Shown in pieces: positions 45,793-55,166 of a DNA stretch of 64,000 bases. The stretch's first letter is position 1. Every line of letters starts with the position of its first letter. This stretch comes from an uncultured Tenacibaculum sp. (GTDB lineage: Bacteria > Bacteroidota > Bacteroidia > Flavobacteriales > Flavobacteriaceae): contig NZ_CANMLT010000005.1 in the NCBI RefSeq assembly GCF_947498805.1, positions 372,001 to 436,000 on the forward strand, in the 5' to 3' direction. The notes beneath the pieces are model-generated. The model had not been told where the DNA came from and did no database searches. It saw only the letters and a list, made by a program, of their open reading frames with translations. Made by a program: the position numbers and the translations under genes.

Positions 45793-46185
45793 TTAATTTT
45801 TAATTCTGTCTATTTCTAAAATAGTATTAAATGTTTCTATTTGTTTTTCTGTAAGACTATTTAATATTCCACTTCTTGCGTAAAAACTAATAGTAGAATC
45901 TTTTCTATGTACTAAAACTATTATTGGTTGTCCAAATTCCCATGCTTTATAAAACTCTTTTTCTTTACCCTCTAAAAAAATTGAGTCATTAATAGCATAA
46001 GTATAATTCATTAATCTGTTATACGATGAATCAAAAATAGAAGAAGTTTGATAAGCTTTAGTTACAACCCCTTGTACTTCATAAAAATCGTTTTCATTAT
46101 AATCTTGATACCTTTTCTCTTTTGTGCATGAAAGAAAAATTATAGAAACTATAAAAAAGTAATTAAATCTTCCTTTCAACAACAT
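45793..46185 (-). CDS. Small lipoprotein
   Basis: 130 residues with a signal ending FLSC (Cys20), then a charged N-terminal mature region and a compact domain (VQGVVTKAYQ, YTYAINDSIFLEGKE). Unknown family. It overlaps the stop of the polyprenyl synthase gene by 23 bases, which points to translational coupling. Confidence 0.6.
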   Translation of the reverse strand: MLLKGRFNYFFIVSIIFLSCTKEKRYQDYNENDFYEVQGVVTKAYQTSSIFDSSYNRLMNYTYAINDSIFLEGKEKEFYKAWEFGQPIIVLVHRKDSTISFYARSGILNSLTEKQIETFNTILEIDRIKN

Positions 46186-47140
46186 AATCTATCATCTGTA
46201 GCAAAGAGTTCTTATATTCAGATTCTGGATAGTTATCTAAAATAGCTAGTGCTTTATTTTTATAATCGTGCATTTTAGCTATTGTATATTCTAAACCTCC
46301 ACTTTCTTTAACAAAAGCAATTACTTCTTTTACTCTTTTCTTATTCGTGTTGTGTTTCTTTACAGAATTGATAAGCCATTTTTTCTTTTCTGCTGAACAA
46401 GTATTTAAAGTATAAATTAAAGGAAGCGTCATTTTTTGTTCCTTAATATCAATTCCAGTAGGCTTTCCAATTTTATCTTCTGTATAATCAAACAAATCGT
46501 CTTTTATTTGGAAAGCTATTCCAATATACTCTCCAAATTTTCTCATCTGTTGAACTGTTTCATTCTTAGCTCCTACAGATGCCGCACCTATTCCACAACA
46601 AGCAGCAATTAAAGTAGCTGTCTTCTGTCGAATGATTTCAAAATATACTTCTTCTGTTATATCTAACTTTCTCGCCTTTTCAATCTGCAACAATTCTCCT
46701 TCACTCATCTCGCGCACCGCAATAGAAATAAGCTTTAAAAGGTCAAAATCTTCATTATCTATAGAAAGTAACAATCCTTTGGACAATAAAAAATCACCTA
46801 CTAAAACAGCAATTTTATTTTTCCAAAGTGCATTAATAGAGAAAAAACCTCTCCGCCTATTACTATCGTCTACTACATCATCATGTACTAAAGTAGCAGT
46901 ATGAATTAATTCTACTACAGAAGCTCCTCTATATGTACGTTCGTCAAAACCTCCATTAGAAACCATTTTCGCCACTAAAAAAACAAACATTGGTCTCATT
47001 TGTTTTCCTTTACGTCGAACGATGTAATATGTAATTCTATTTAATAATGGGACTTTAGACAACATAGAATCTTTGAACTTTGTTTCAAAGAGTTCCATTT
47101 CTTTAGCTATGGGAAGTTTTATTTGCTCTACTGGCTTCAT
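46163..47140 (-). CDS. Polyprenyl diphosphate synthase
   Basis: 325 residues. First aspartate-rich motif DDVVD (87-91) preceded by TLVHDDVVDDSNRRRG; second motif DDLFD (214-218) with FQIKDD; chain elongation of the long-chain all-trans type (the residues before the first motif are small). Makes the prenyl tail for menaquinone or an undecaprenyl-class carrier. A divergent lipoprotein gene lies 59 bases upstream. Confidence 0.93.
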   Translation of the reverse strand: MKPVEQIKLPIAKEMELFETKFKDSMLSKVPLLNRITYYIVRRKGKQMRPMFVFLVAKMVSNGGFDERTYRGASVVELIHTATLVHDDVVDDSNRRRGFFSINALWKNKIAVLVGDFLLSKGLLLSIDNEDFDLLKLISIAVREMSEGELLQIEKARKLDITEEVYFEIIRQKTATLIAACCGIGAASVGAKNETVQQMRKFGEYIGIAFQIKDDLFDYTEDKIGKPTGIDIKEQKMTLPLIYTLNTCSAEKKKWLINSVKKHNTNKKRVKEVIAFVKESGGLEYTIAKMHDYKNKALAILDNYPESEYKNSLLQMIDYVVERKI

Positions 47141-47148
47141 TCGAACAT

Positions 47149-47184
47149 CAAAAGTAGAAAATAATTTTGGATTGGTTATCTTTG
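47149..47184. promoter_or_regulatory. Divergent -7 elements between polyprenyl synthase and lipoprotein genes
   Basis: Minus strand TACTTTTG (47156-47149) for the synthase and plus strand TATCTTTG (47177-47184) for the lipoprotein, each matching TAnnTTTG. Neither has an obvious TTG -33. The minus-strand start would leave a leader of only a few bases. Confidence 0.45.
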
Positions 47185-47199
47185 GAAAAACAGTTTCTT

Positions 47200-47754
47200 A
47201 TGAAAAAAACTTTCCTTTTTTTATCTTTTTTAGTTTTAGTTCTTATAGGGTGCCAAACAAAACCTACTTCTAAAGAAATTAAAAAAGAAAAGACACAAGA
47301 ACAACTAATTTTTCCTGATGATTTTTTAGGAATTTACAAAGGAACTTTACAAATCTTCAATCCCAAAGGTTCTCAAGAAATTCCTATGGAATATCACTTA
47401 CTCAAAACTGATTCTATTCATAAATTTGATTACAAATTAGTATATAACGGGCAACCTAGAAATTATACTTTGATAATTAAAGATAAAGAAAAAGGAATTT
47501 TTGAAGTAAATGAGAATAATTGTATCATTCTACCTACTTATTTAAATGATAACACTCTACATAGTTTCTTTGAAGTACAAGGGAGTTTACTAAGTTCTAG
47601 AGCGAAGTTTACAGAGAAAAAATTAGAATTTGAAATATTATTTACGGCTTTAAAAAACAAGGTGAAGTCTGGTGGAATTTCTGAAGATATACCAGAGGTT
47701 TTTGGCTACCCTATTTCAGTATTTCAAAAGGCTACTTTAGAAAAAACTAACTAA
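47200..47754 (+). CDS. Lipoprotein of unknown function
   Basis: 184 residues from ATG 47200 (upstream in-frame ATG 47167 would add 11 residues before the signal). Signal and lipobox (LVLIGC, Cys18). The body is beta-rich, e.g. DFLGIYKGTLQIFNPKG and MEYHLLKTDSIHKFDYKLVYNG, like a lipocalin or DUF-type envelope protein; not recognised further. The last eight bases overlap the convergent membrane protein gene. Confidence 0.65.
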   Translation: MKKTFLFLSFLVLVLIGCQTKPTSKEIKKEKTQEQLIFPDDFLGIYKGTLQIFNPKGSQEIPMEYHLLKTDSIHKFDYKLVYNGQPRNYTLIIKDKEKGIFEVNENNCIILPTYLNDNTLHSFFEVQGSLLSSRAKFTEKKLEFEILFTALKNKVKSGGISEDIPEVFGYPISVFQKATLEKTN

Positions 47755-48502
47755 TTCTTTTTTGCGTTTTTTGAATACTTTTAAAGCGATTCCAGACTGT
47801 TTTATTCTTTCTTTTATAAATAGACAATGTTCCTCTATCTAATCCAAAATAAAACAAACTTATTCCTAATGGTGGATTAGCACTTGGTAAAAAACTAAAT
47901 TTGTTAAAAGCTAGTTCGGGCCATTTCCAACATTCCAATCCAGTACCTACAAACTCTACTATAGCAACTACACAGTACATTACTAAATAAAACATTCTTT
48001 CCTTTGGATGTTTTCTTAAAAAGTAAAAAATCAACAGAGTACATATAAAACCAAACACATCATTTTTCAAAAGAAGAAAATATATTGAAGTAGGTATAAT
48101 AAGCAGTAAACAAAATTGTTCAATTCTTTTTCTATTTAATTTAACCTGAGGTTTTCTTGAAAAATAGTAAACCAATACAAAAACAATGGCATGACCAGGT
48201 GGTACATAATGTGGTATATTCTGTAAGCGATAGGTATACATCCCGAGACCTACTGAGAAAATATACTCCCCTATTATTCCTATAATTAATGCAAAAAACA
48301 GTTGTTGTTTTGTTCTTGGATTAGCTTTTATATACAAATAAACGAATACAAACGAAACAATTATGTTATTAAGCCACTGTGCATTACTGTAAATATTTTC
48401 TGCAACAAACTTACTATCTATAAAAAGCCCTGTTATGATAATTAGTAATAACCATCCTAGCGTTTGAAGTACTTGTCCTGTAAGCGTTTTAGAAAATTCC
48501 AT
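47747..48502 (-). CDS. Integral membrane protein of unknown function
   Basis: 251 residues with about seven membrane helices. Conserved-looking motif between helices: GLGMYTYRLQNIPHYVPPGH (about 89-108), with YVPPGH and a later WKWPELAF and PPLGISLFYFGLDRG. The His and Pro-Pro-Gly motif suggests a metal- or substrate-binding site in the membrane. Family unknown to me. Gap of six bases to rlmN on the same strand. Confidence 0.6.
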   Translation of the reverse strand: MEFSKTLTGQVLQTLGWLLLIIITGLFIDSKFVAENIYSNAQWLNNIIVSFVFVYLYIKANPRTKQQLFFALIIGIIGEYIFSVGLGMYTYRLQNIPHYVPPGHAIVFVLVYYFSRKPQVKLNRKRIEQFCLLLIIPTSIYFLLLKNDVFGFICTLLIFYFLRKHPKERMFYLVMYCVVAIVEFVGTGLECWKWPELAFNKFSFLPSANPPLGISLFYFGLDRGTLSIYKRKNKTVWNRFKSIQKTQKRIS

Positions 48503-48508
48503 TTACAA

Positions 48509-49549
48509 CTAGCTTTTATTCGCTAATTGCCCACAAGCAGCATCGATATCTTTTCCTCTAGAACGACGAACGTTTACCGTAATATCATGCATTTCTAAAT
48601 TAGAAATATAATTGTTTAATGCACGTTCAGAAGCTTGCTGGAATTCACCATCGTCAATTGGATTGTATTCAATCAAATTCACTTTACAAGGTACATAACC
48701 GCAAAATTTGATTAAAGCATCAATATCTTCCTTTCTATCATTAATTCCATTCCATACTACATATTCGTATGTTATCTTTCGTTTAGTTTTTGCATACCAA
48801 TACTCTAAAGATTCTTTTAAATCCTTTAAAGGAAAAGTTGAATTAAATGGCATAATTGAAGTACGGACCTCATCTATTGCAGAGTGTAAAGAAACTGCTA
48901 AATTGAAGCGCACCTCATCATCTGCCATTTTCTTTATCATTTTAGGAACTCCAGATGTAGACAATGTAATTCTTCTTGCAGCCATTCCTAAACCTTCTTC
49001 TGAAGTTATTTTATCAATTGCCTTTATTACATTATTATAGTTCATTAAAGGCTCTCCCATTCCCATAAATACAATGTTCGTTAATTTATGGTTATGATAT
49101 AATCTACTTTGCTTATCAATTGCTACTACTTGATCATAAATTTCATCAGCATTCAAATTACGCATTCGCTTTAAACGAGCTGTTGCGCAAAACTTACAAT
49201 CTAAACTACACCCAACTTGACTAGAAACACATGCTGTCGTTCTTTTTTCTGTTGGAATTAAAACAGATTCTACGACTAATCCATCGTGCAATTTAATGGC
49301 GTTTTTAATAGTCCCATCATTACTACGCTGCATCGTATCTACCTCAATATGATTAATTACAAAGTTCTGATCTAACATTTCTCTAGTAGCTTTAGAAATA
49401 TTAGTCATATCATCAAAAGTATGTGCTGCTTTATGCCAAAGCCATTCATAAACTTGGTTACCTCTAAAAGCTTTATCGCCATTATTTACGAAAAACTCTC
49501 TAAGTTGGTCTTTGGTTAGTGCGCGTATATCTTTTTTCTTTGTTGTCAT
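48509..49549 (-). CDS. rlmN: Dual-specificity RNA methyltransferase RlmN
   Basis: 346 residues from ATG 49549 (MTTKKKDIRALT); an upstream ATG at 49576 lies inside the terminator hairpin of queA and is rejected. Radical-SAM cysteines C114, C118, C121 (CSLDCKFC), the methyl-carrier Cys near the C-terminus (DIDAACGQL), and the GMGEPLMNY loop. Methylates A2503 of 23S rRNA and A37 of some tRNAs. Confidence 0.95.
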   Translation of the reverse strand: MTTKKKDIRALTKDQLREFFVNNGDKAFRGNQVYEWLWHKAAHTFDDMTNISKATREMLDQNFVINHIEVDTMQRSNDGTIKNAIKLHDGLVVESVLIPTEKRTTACVSSQVGCSLDCKFCATARLKRMRNLNADEIYDQVVAIDKQSRLYHNHKLTNIVFMGMGEPLMNYNNVIKAIDKITSEEGLGMAARRITLSTSGVPKMIKKMADDEVRFNLAVSLHSAIDEVRTSIMPFNSTFPLKDLKESLEYWYAKTKRKITYEYVVWNGINDRKEDIDALIKFCGYVPCKVNLIEYNPIDDGEFQQASERALNNYISNLEMHDITVNVRRSRGKDIDAACGQLANKS

Positions 49550-49560
49550 CTGTTTCAAAA

Positions 49561-49600
49561 ATACATAAAACCTCACAGCTTTAAAAGCTAGTGAGGTTTG
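49561..49600 (-). terminator. Terminator between queA and rlmN
   Basis: Minus-strand hairpin: AAACCTCAC (49568-49576) with GTGAGGTTT (49591-49599), an inner AGCTTT/AAAGCT, then T-rich flank TTTTATGTATTTTT. Ends queA and also excludes the longer rlmN start. Confidence 0.75.
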
Positions 49601-49629
49601 TGACTATTTATTATAGTAAATTTTGATTC

Positions 49630-50679
49630 TTATAGGATTAACATTGCGTCTCCGTAAGAATAAAACTTATATTTCTCTTTTACTGCTTCTTGGTAAGCTT
49701 CCATCATAAAGTCATGACCAGCAAACGCAGAAACCATCATTAATAAAGTTGATTTTGGTGTATGAAAATTAGTTACCATACAATTCGCAATACTAAAGTC
49801 ATATGGAGGGAAGATAAATTTATTTGTCCATCCTTCAAATGCATTTAAACGATTACTTGCTGAAACAGACGATTCAACTGTTCTCATTACCGTAGTACCT
49901 ACTGCACATATCTTACGTTTTGTTTCTATTGCATTATTTACAATATCACATGACGCTTGTGGTATAACTATTTGCTCAGAATCCATTTTATGCTTAGATA
50001 AATCTTCTACTTCTACTGGATTAAAAGTTCCTAATCCAACATGTAAAGTCATTTCTGCAAAATCAACTCCTTTAATCTCTAAACGTTTCATTAAGTGCTT
50101 TGAAAAGTGTAATCCAGCAGTTGGTGCTGCAACAGCTCCTTCATTCTTAGCAAAAATAGTTTGGTACCTTTGTTCATCTTCTGGCTCTACATCACGCTTA
50201 ATATATTTTGGCAAAGGTGTTTCTCCTAATTCTAATAATTTCTTTCGGAACTCTTCATAAGAACCGTCAAATAAGAAACGTAATGTTCTTCCTCTTGATG
50301 TTGTATTATCAATTACTTCAGCTACTAAACTTTCATCTTCACCAAAGAATAATTTATTTCCAATTCTAATTTTACGAGCAGGATCAACTAACACATCCCA
50401 CAAACGGTGTTCTGCATTTAATTCACGTAATAAAAACACTTCAATACGTGCTCCTGTTTTTTCTTTGTTACCAAACATTCTAGCAGGAAATACCTTTGTG
50501 TTATTTAACATCATTACATCTCCTTCATCAAAATAATTGATTAAATCTTTAAATAATTTATGTTCAATTTTTTGAGTATCTCTATGCAATACCATTAATC
50601 TCGCTTCATCTCTATGCTCTGATGGATACTCTGCCAATAACTCTGCTGGCAATTCAAAATTAAAATTTGATAACTTCAT
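49630..50679 (-). CDS. queA: S-adenosylmethionine:tRNA ribosyltransferase-isomerase
   Basis: 349 residues, full length. Family signatures: [19 protein letters not shown] start, [31 protein letters not shown] loop and the C-terminal [17 protein letters not shown]. Adds epoxyqueuosine to tRNA wobble G. Preceded by a well-formed promoter. Confidence 0.97.
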   Translation of the reverse strand: MKLSNFNFELPAELLAEYPSEHRDEARLMVLHRDTQKIEHKLFKDLINYFDEGDVMMLNNTKVFPARMFGNKEKTGARIEVFLLRELNAEHRLWDVLVDPARKIRIGNKLFFGEDESLVAEVIDNTTSRGRTLRFLFDGSYEEFRKKLLELGETPLPKYIKRDVEPEDEQRYQTIFAKNEGAVAAPTAGLHFSKHLMKRLEIKGVDFAEMTLHVGLGTFNPVEVEDLSKHKMDSEQIVIPQASCDIVNNAIETKRKICAVGTTVMRTVESSVSASNRLNAFEGWTNKFIFPPYDFSIANCMVTNFHTPKSTLLMMVSAFAGHDFMMEAYQEAVKEKYKFYSYGDAMLIL

Positions 50680-50700
50680 GTTTTATTTTCTTAACGGTGG

Positions 50701-50732
50701 CAAATATACAATATCGAAATAGGCGTTGTCAA
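50701..50732 (-). promoter_or_regulatory. Strong candidate queA promoter
   Basis: Minus strand TTG of TTGAC (50732-50730), 21-base spacer, TATATTTG (50708-50701), perfect TAnnTTTG. Start codon is about 22 bases further on. Confidence 0.65.
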
Positions 50733-50744
50733 GCAATTCAAGGT

Positions 50745-51974
50745 TTATTTTATCTCTTCAACCAACATTCCAATTTTCTTCATATCGTTCCAGAAACTTC
50801 TATATGATTTAGTTACCACCATTGCTTCTGAAATTTGAACAGGAACTTTTAATGCTAAAGGAGCAAAAGCCATCGCCATTCTATGGTCTTGATATGTTTT
50901 TACTGTAACATTTTTTGCTATTTCTTTGGAAGGTTTTAAATGCAACGTCTCATTCGTTACTTCTATCTCAGCTCCAAATTTTGTTAGCTCTTCTTTTAAT
51001 GCTTCTAATCGGTCTGTTTCTTTAATTTTTAATGTGTGTAACCCTTCTAAGTCACAACCAACCTCCAAACCAAAACAAGTTACAGCAATTGTTTGTGCAA
51101 TATCCGGAGCATTTTTTAAATCTATATTTAAAACATCTTTATTTGTCTCTTTTTCTTTTTTAAGGACAATAGAATGCTCTTTGAAATTGGTAGTTACTCC
51201 AAAATGTTTATAAATTTCACTTAAACAACTATCTCCTTGTAGACTGTTTTGTTTGTATGCAGTTAAAGTTATTTCAGACCCTAATTCGCTTAAAGCTACT
51301 AATGAGTAAAAATATGATGCTGAACTCCAATCAGATTCTACAACAACCTCCTTCGACGCTAATTCCTCCTTATAAAAAACAGTAATAATGTTATCTTTAA
51401 AAGTAGTTGAAATACCTAGTTCATTTAGCAAACTCAACGTCATGTTTACATAAGGTACAGAAGTTACTTTTCCTATAAGCTCTATTTCCAATCCGTTTTC
51501 TAAACTTGATGCAATTAGGGCTAAGGCAGATATGTATTGACTACTTACATTACCGTCAATTTGAACTTTATTCTTTTCAAACTTTTGCCCAGTAATTTTA
51601 AGTGGTGGATATCCTTCTTTTGCAACATACTCTATTTTAGCACCTAAACTCCTCAAAGCATCTACTAAAATTCCGATGGGTCTGTTTTGCATTCTTTCGG
51701 AACCTGTAAGTATCACTTCTCTTCCTTCTAAACAAGCAAAATAGGCTGTTAAAAAACGCATTGCCGTACCTGCATGCCCAATATTAACAGTTTCTTTTTG
51801 TGATGTTAATGCTTCTAATAAATGATTAGAGTCATCCGAATCAGATAGATTCTCAATCTTTAAATTATCATATAGTTTCTGTAAAATCAATAACCTGTTT
51901 GATTCGCTCTTTGAACCTGAAATGATAATACTTTCGTTTAAACTTTTGCTTTGAGTCGTTAATTGTAAATTCAC
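50745..51974 (-). CDS. aroA: 3-phosphoshikimate 1-carboxyvinyltransferase
   Basis: 409 residues, somewhat short for the family, as is usual for Bacteroidota. Motifs: SGSKSESNRLLIL at the N-terminus (Lys and Arg for PEP/S3P), HAGTAMRFLTAYFA, IKETDRLEALKEEL and a final YQDHRMAM. EPSP synthase of the shikimate pathway. Located 50 bases downstream of rfbB, so possibly transcribed with the polysaccharide genes. Confidence 0.95.
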   Translation of the reverse strand: MNLQLTTQSKSLNESIIISGSKSESNRLLILQKLYDNLKIENLSDSDDSNHLLEALTSQKETVNIGHAGTAMRFLTAYFACLEGREVILTGSERMQNRPIGILVDALRSLGAKIEYVAKEGYPPLKITGQKFEKNKVQIDGNVSSQYISALALIASSLENGLEIELIGKVTSVPYVNMTLSLLNELGISTTFKDNIITVFYKEELASKEVVVESDWSSASYFYSLVALSELGSEITLTAYKQNSLQGDSCLSEIYKHFGVTTNFKEHSIVLKKEKETNKDVLNIDLKNAPDIAQTIAVTCFGLEVGCDLEGLHTLKIKETDRLEALKEELTKFGAEIEVTNETLHLKPSKEIAKNVTVKTYQDHRMAMAFAPLALKVPVQISEAMVVTKSYRSFWNDMKKIGMLVEEIK

Positions 51975-52024
51975 CTTAAAACGTTTTCTATGTTAGCTTA
52001 CATTATAAGGCGCTAAGGTGGGAA

Positions 52025-53077
52025 TTATTTTTTAGAAGCAAAAGTTTTATAGTAGTCTTTATAACTACCATCAGTTATTTTTTCTAACCAAGTTTGATTT
52101 TCTAAATACCAACGAACCGTTTGTTCTATTCCTTTATCAAAACTCATGGAAGGTTTCCAATTTAAATCTCTTTCTATTTTAGAAGTATCAATAGCATATC
52201 TAAAATCATGACCAGCTCTATCAGTAACATAGGTTATTAAACTTTTAGATACTCCCTTTTCTCTTTCTAAAAGGGTATCGGTTATTTCAATTAGCTTCTC
52301 AACAATTTCAATATTTGTTCTTTCACTTATTCCTCCAACATTATATGTTTCGTTTACTTTTCCTCTATGAAAAATGGTATCAATAGCACTTGCATGATCT
52401 TCAACATATAACCAATCTCTCACATTTTGCCCATTCCCATAAACTGGAATTGGTTTATTCTCACAAATATTGTGAATACAAAGAGGTATTAATTTTTCCG
52501 GAAATTGATTGGGTCCATAGTTATTTGAACAATTTGATATTACAATGGGTAAACCATAGGTATTAGCAAATGCTCTTACAAAGTGATCTGATGATGCTTT
52601 TGATGCTGAATATGGTGATTTTGGATTATAGGATGTTGCTTCTGTAAAAAAGCCTTCTGAGCTTAAACTTCCATATACCTCATCAGTTGAAACATGATAA
52701 AACAACTTTTTACTAAAATCTTCTTTCCAATAGTTTTTTGCCGTTTCTAATAGATTTAATGTTCCAAAAACATTGGTCTTTACAAATGAAAACGGATCAG
52801 AAATTGATCGATCTACATGAGATTCAGCTGCTAGGTTGATTACACTATCTATCTCATATTTTTGAAAAATTTCATGTACCAAAACTTCATCACAAATATC
52901 TCCTTTTACAAAAGTGTAATTAGATGCGGATTCTAAGTCTTCTAAATTATATAAATTACCTGCATAGGTTAACGCATCTAAATTTATAATATGATAATTT
53001 GGATATTTTTTTACAAATAATCGAACAACATGTGAACCTATAAATCCAGCTCCCCCAGTGATTAAAACATTTCTCAT
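52025..53077 (-). CDS. rfbB: dTDP-glucose 4,6-dehydratase
   Basis: 350 residues, extended SDR. Rossmann GGAGFIGSHV (8-17), the STDEVYG segment, YSASKASSDH (Tyr and Lys of YxxxK), and VPRW-type substrate end. Converts dTDP-glucose to the 4-keto-6-deoxy sugar. Third of the rfbA-rfbC-rfbB series. Confidence 0.96.
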   Translation of the reverse strand: MRNVLITGGAGFIGSHVVRLFVKKYPNYHIINLDALTYAGNLYNLEDLESASNYTFVKGDICDEVLVHEIFQKYEIDSVINLAAESHVDRSISDPFSFVKTNVFGTLNLLETAKNYWKEDFSKKLFYHVSTDEVYGSLSSEGFFTEATSYNPKSPYSASKASSDHFVRAFANTYGLPIVISNCSNNYGPNQFPEKLIPLCIHNICENKPIPVYGNGQNVRDWLYVEDHASAIDTIFHRGKVNETYNVGGISERTNIEIVEKLIEITDTLLEREKGVSKSLITYVTDRAGHDFRYAIDTSKIERDLNWKPSMSFDKGIEQTVRWYLENQTWLEKITDGSYKDYYKTFASKK

Positions 53078-53115
53078 TAAGAACTATCAGTTTCTTTTAA
53101 ATTTCTTCAAATTTA

Positions 53116-53670
53116 CTAATAAATAAATGGAGTTTCTAATGCTTCAAATGCTTCCAATGCTTTGTCTTTTTCTGAAAGAATCACTTCTTCAATATTAGTT
53201 TGCCAATCTATTCTTAACAATCTATCATTCCATATAATCCCCGAATCAAATTCTGGAGCATAATAATTATCTACTTTATAAGCGAAAATGGCTTCTTCAG
53301 AAAGAACGGCATAACCATGTGCACAACCTCTAGGTACAAATACTTGCTTTTTATTTTCTTCTGATAGTTCTATAGTAATATGCTCTCCATAAGTTGGAGA
53401 ATTCTTTCTTACATCAACAATAACATCTAACACTTTTCCTTGTATACAACGTACTAATTTTGCTTGTGCATATGGTGGTTTTTGAAAATGCAATCCTCTT
53501 AAGACTCCTTTTACAGATTTAGATTCATTATCTTGAACAAATTGAACTTCACCAATATTCTTTTCAAATTCTTGTTGATTAAAAGATTCAAAAAAGTAAC
53601 CTCTATCATCATTAAAAACTCGAGGCTCAATTACTATAACTTCTGGAATTTTTGTTTTTATAAACTGCAT
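53116..53670 (-). CDS. rfbC: dTDP-4-dehydrorhamnose 3,5-epimerase
   Basis: 184 residues, cupin. DRGYFFESFNQQEF near the start, GVLRGLHFQ with the catalytic His, and FVPRGCAHGYAVLSE. Start overlaps the rfbA stop by one base. Needs RmlD for full dTDP-rhamnose synthesis; that gene is not in the window. Confidence 0.94.
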   Translation of the reverse strand: MQFIKTKIPEVIVIEPRVFNDDRGYFFESFNQQEFEKNIGEVQFVQDNESKSVKGVLRGLHFQKPPYAQAKLVRCIQGKVLDVIVDVRKNSPTYGEHITIELSEENKKQVFVPRGCAHGYAVLSEEAIFAYKVDNYYAPEFDSGIIWNDRLLRIDWQTNIEEVILSEKDKALEAFEALETPFIY

Positions 53671-54545
53671 TATACTTTTATCAAGTTTAAAAGGTACTGA
53701 CCATAGCTACTCTTTTTCAAAGGCTCTGCTAGTTTTTTTACCTGTTCCTTTGAAATATACCCCATGTATAAAGCTATCTCTTCTAAACAAGCCACTTTTA
53801 ACCCTTGTCTTTTTTCTATAGTTTCTATAAACTGACTTGCTTCTAACAAAGAATCATGTGTTCCAGTATCTAACCAGGCAAAACCACGTCCCATTAACTC
53901 AACCTTCAATTGTTCTTTTTCTAAATAATATTGATTTACCGATGTAATCTCTAGTTCTCCTCTTTCTGACGGTTTTACATCTTTTGCTACATCAATTACA
54001 GTATTAGGATAAAAGTACAATCCTACTACAGCATAATTAGATTTAGGCTCTTTAGGTTTTTCAATAATAGATTTTGCATTTCCATTAGCATCAAAATCAA
54101 CTACTCCATAACGCTCTGCATCTTTAACATAATACCCAAATACAGTAGCCTTATTTTGCTTCTTTACATTATTAATTGCCGACTTCAACATTTCGGGAAG
54201 TCCATGACCATAAAAAATATTGTCTCCTAAAACCATACAAACATCATCATTCCCAATAAACTCTTCTCCTATAATAAAAGCTTGTGCTAATCCATCTGGA
54301 GAAGGTTGTTCCGCATATATTATACTAAGGCCTAAATCACTTCCATTCCCAAGTAATTTTTGAAAATTTGGCAAATCATCTGGAGTAGAGATAATCAAAA
54401 TTTCTTTTATCCCTGCAAGCATTAATACTGACAAAGGATAATAAATCATTGGTTTATCATAAATCGGCAATAGCTGTTTTGATACCCCTTTAGTTATGGG
54501 ATATAATCGAGTTCCCGATCCGCCTGCTAAGATTATTCCTTTCAT
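53670..54545 (-). CDS. rfbA: Glucose-1-phosphate thymidylyltransferase
   Basis: 291 residues. [32 protein letters not shown] is the nucleotide-binding start; [16 protein letters not shown] near the end. First enzyme of dTDP-sugar synthesis. It lies immediately downstream of a terminator, so it heads its own unit. Confidence 0.96.
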   Translation of the reverse strand: MKGIILAGGSGTRLYPITKGVSKQLLPIYDKPMIYYPLSVLMLAGIKEILIISTPDDLPNFQKLLGNGSDLGLSIIYAEQPSPDGLAQAFIIGEEFIGNDDVCMVLGDNIFYGHGLPEMLKSAINNVKKQNKATVFGYYVKDAERYGVVDFDANGNAKSIIEKPKEPKSNYAVVGLYFYPNTVIDVAKDVKPSERGELEITSVNQYYLEKEQLKVELMGRGFAWLDTGTHDSLLEASQFIETIEKRQGLKVACLEEIALYMGYISKEQVKKLAEPLKKSSYGQYLLNLIKV

Positions 54546-54569
54546 TTGTTAAAAACTATAAAAGCTAAA

Positions 54570-54601
54570 TTAAAAAAATAAGCTCAGAAAATTTTCTGAG
54601 C
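54570..54601 (-). terminator. Terminator between sugar transferase gene and rfbA
   Basis: Perfect 20-base palindrome GCTCAGAAAATTTTCTGAGC (54582-54601) followed on the minus strand by TTATTTTTTTA. Divides the polysaccharide locus into an upstream assembly part and the dTDP-sugar genes. Confidence 0.8.
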
Positions 54602-54611
54602 CTATTTTCAT

Positions 54612-55163
54612 TTATTCTTTAATTCTATCTCCCGATCCTTTTCCTCCTACGGTTGCAAAGATATATTGAAAGTATTTCTTTATTGTTAAAGACTTTAGCA
54701 TCTCAGCATCTACCTCAGCTAACTTTTTTGGAGTTGACATATCAATTTCATTAATTTGAGCTAAACCAGTAATCCCTGGTAAGAAATCATAAACTCCTTT
54801 TTTACTTCTCTCTTCTATTAGTTCCTCTTGATTAAAAAGATTTGGTCTTGGACCAACTAAACTCATATCACCTTTTAAAACATTAATCAGTTGCGGTAAT
54901 TCATCTAGTTTTGACTTTCTTAAAAAAGCCCCCAATTTTGTTACAGAACTACTGTTTGCTAAATGTGTTGCCACCGATTTTGTATTTACCCCCATTGTTC
55001 TGAACTTAAGTAATGTAAATGGTTTTTTATTTTTACCTACTCGTTCTTGTTTAAAAATTGGTGACCCTGTATCAAATAATCCTAAGATGTATACGATTAA
55101 ACCCAATGGCCATAAAACCAAAATTCCAAAAAAAGAAAAAATGAAATCAAAAAAACGTGTCAT
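54612..55163 (-). CDS. Undecaprenyl-phosphate sugar-phosphate transferase (bacterial sugar transferase)
   Basis: 183 residues: one N-terminal re-entrant or membrane helix (about 5-28), then the small phosphoglycosyltransferase core: SPIFKQERVGKNKKPFTLLKFRTM, KLDELPQLINVLKGDMSLVGPRP and FLPGITGLAQI. Resembles the monotopic PglC-type subgroup. Starts the repeat unit by loading a sugar-phosphate onto undecaprenyl phosphate. Last gene of the upstream operon; four bases after the epimerase. Confidence 0.92.
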   Translation of the reverse strand: MTRFFDFIFSFFGILVLWPLGLIVYILGLFDTGSPIFKQERVGKNKKPFTLLKFRTMGVNTKSVATHLANSSSVTKLGAFLRKSKLDELPQLINVLKGDMSLVGPRPNLFNQEELIEERSKKGVYDFLPGITGLAQINEIDMSTPKKLAEVDAEMLKSLTIKKYFQYIFATVGGKGSGDRIKE

Positions 55164-55166
55164 ATA

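Noticed and set aside
49550..49576. Longer rlmN start
   Set aside because: The extra nine codons lie in the queA terminator hairpin.
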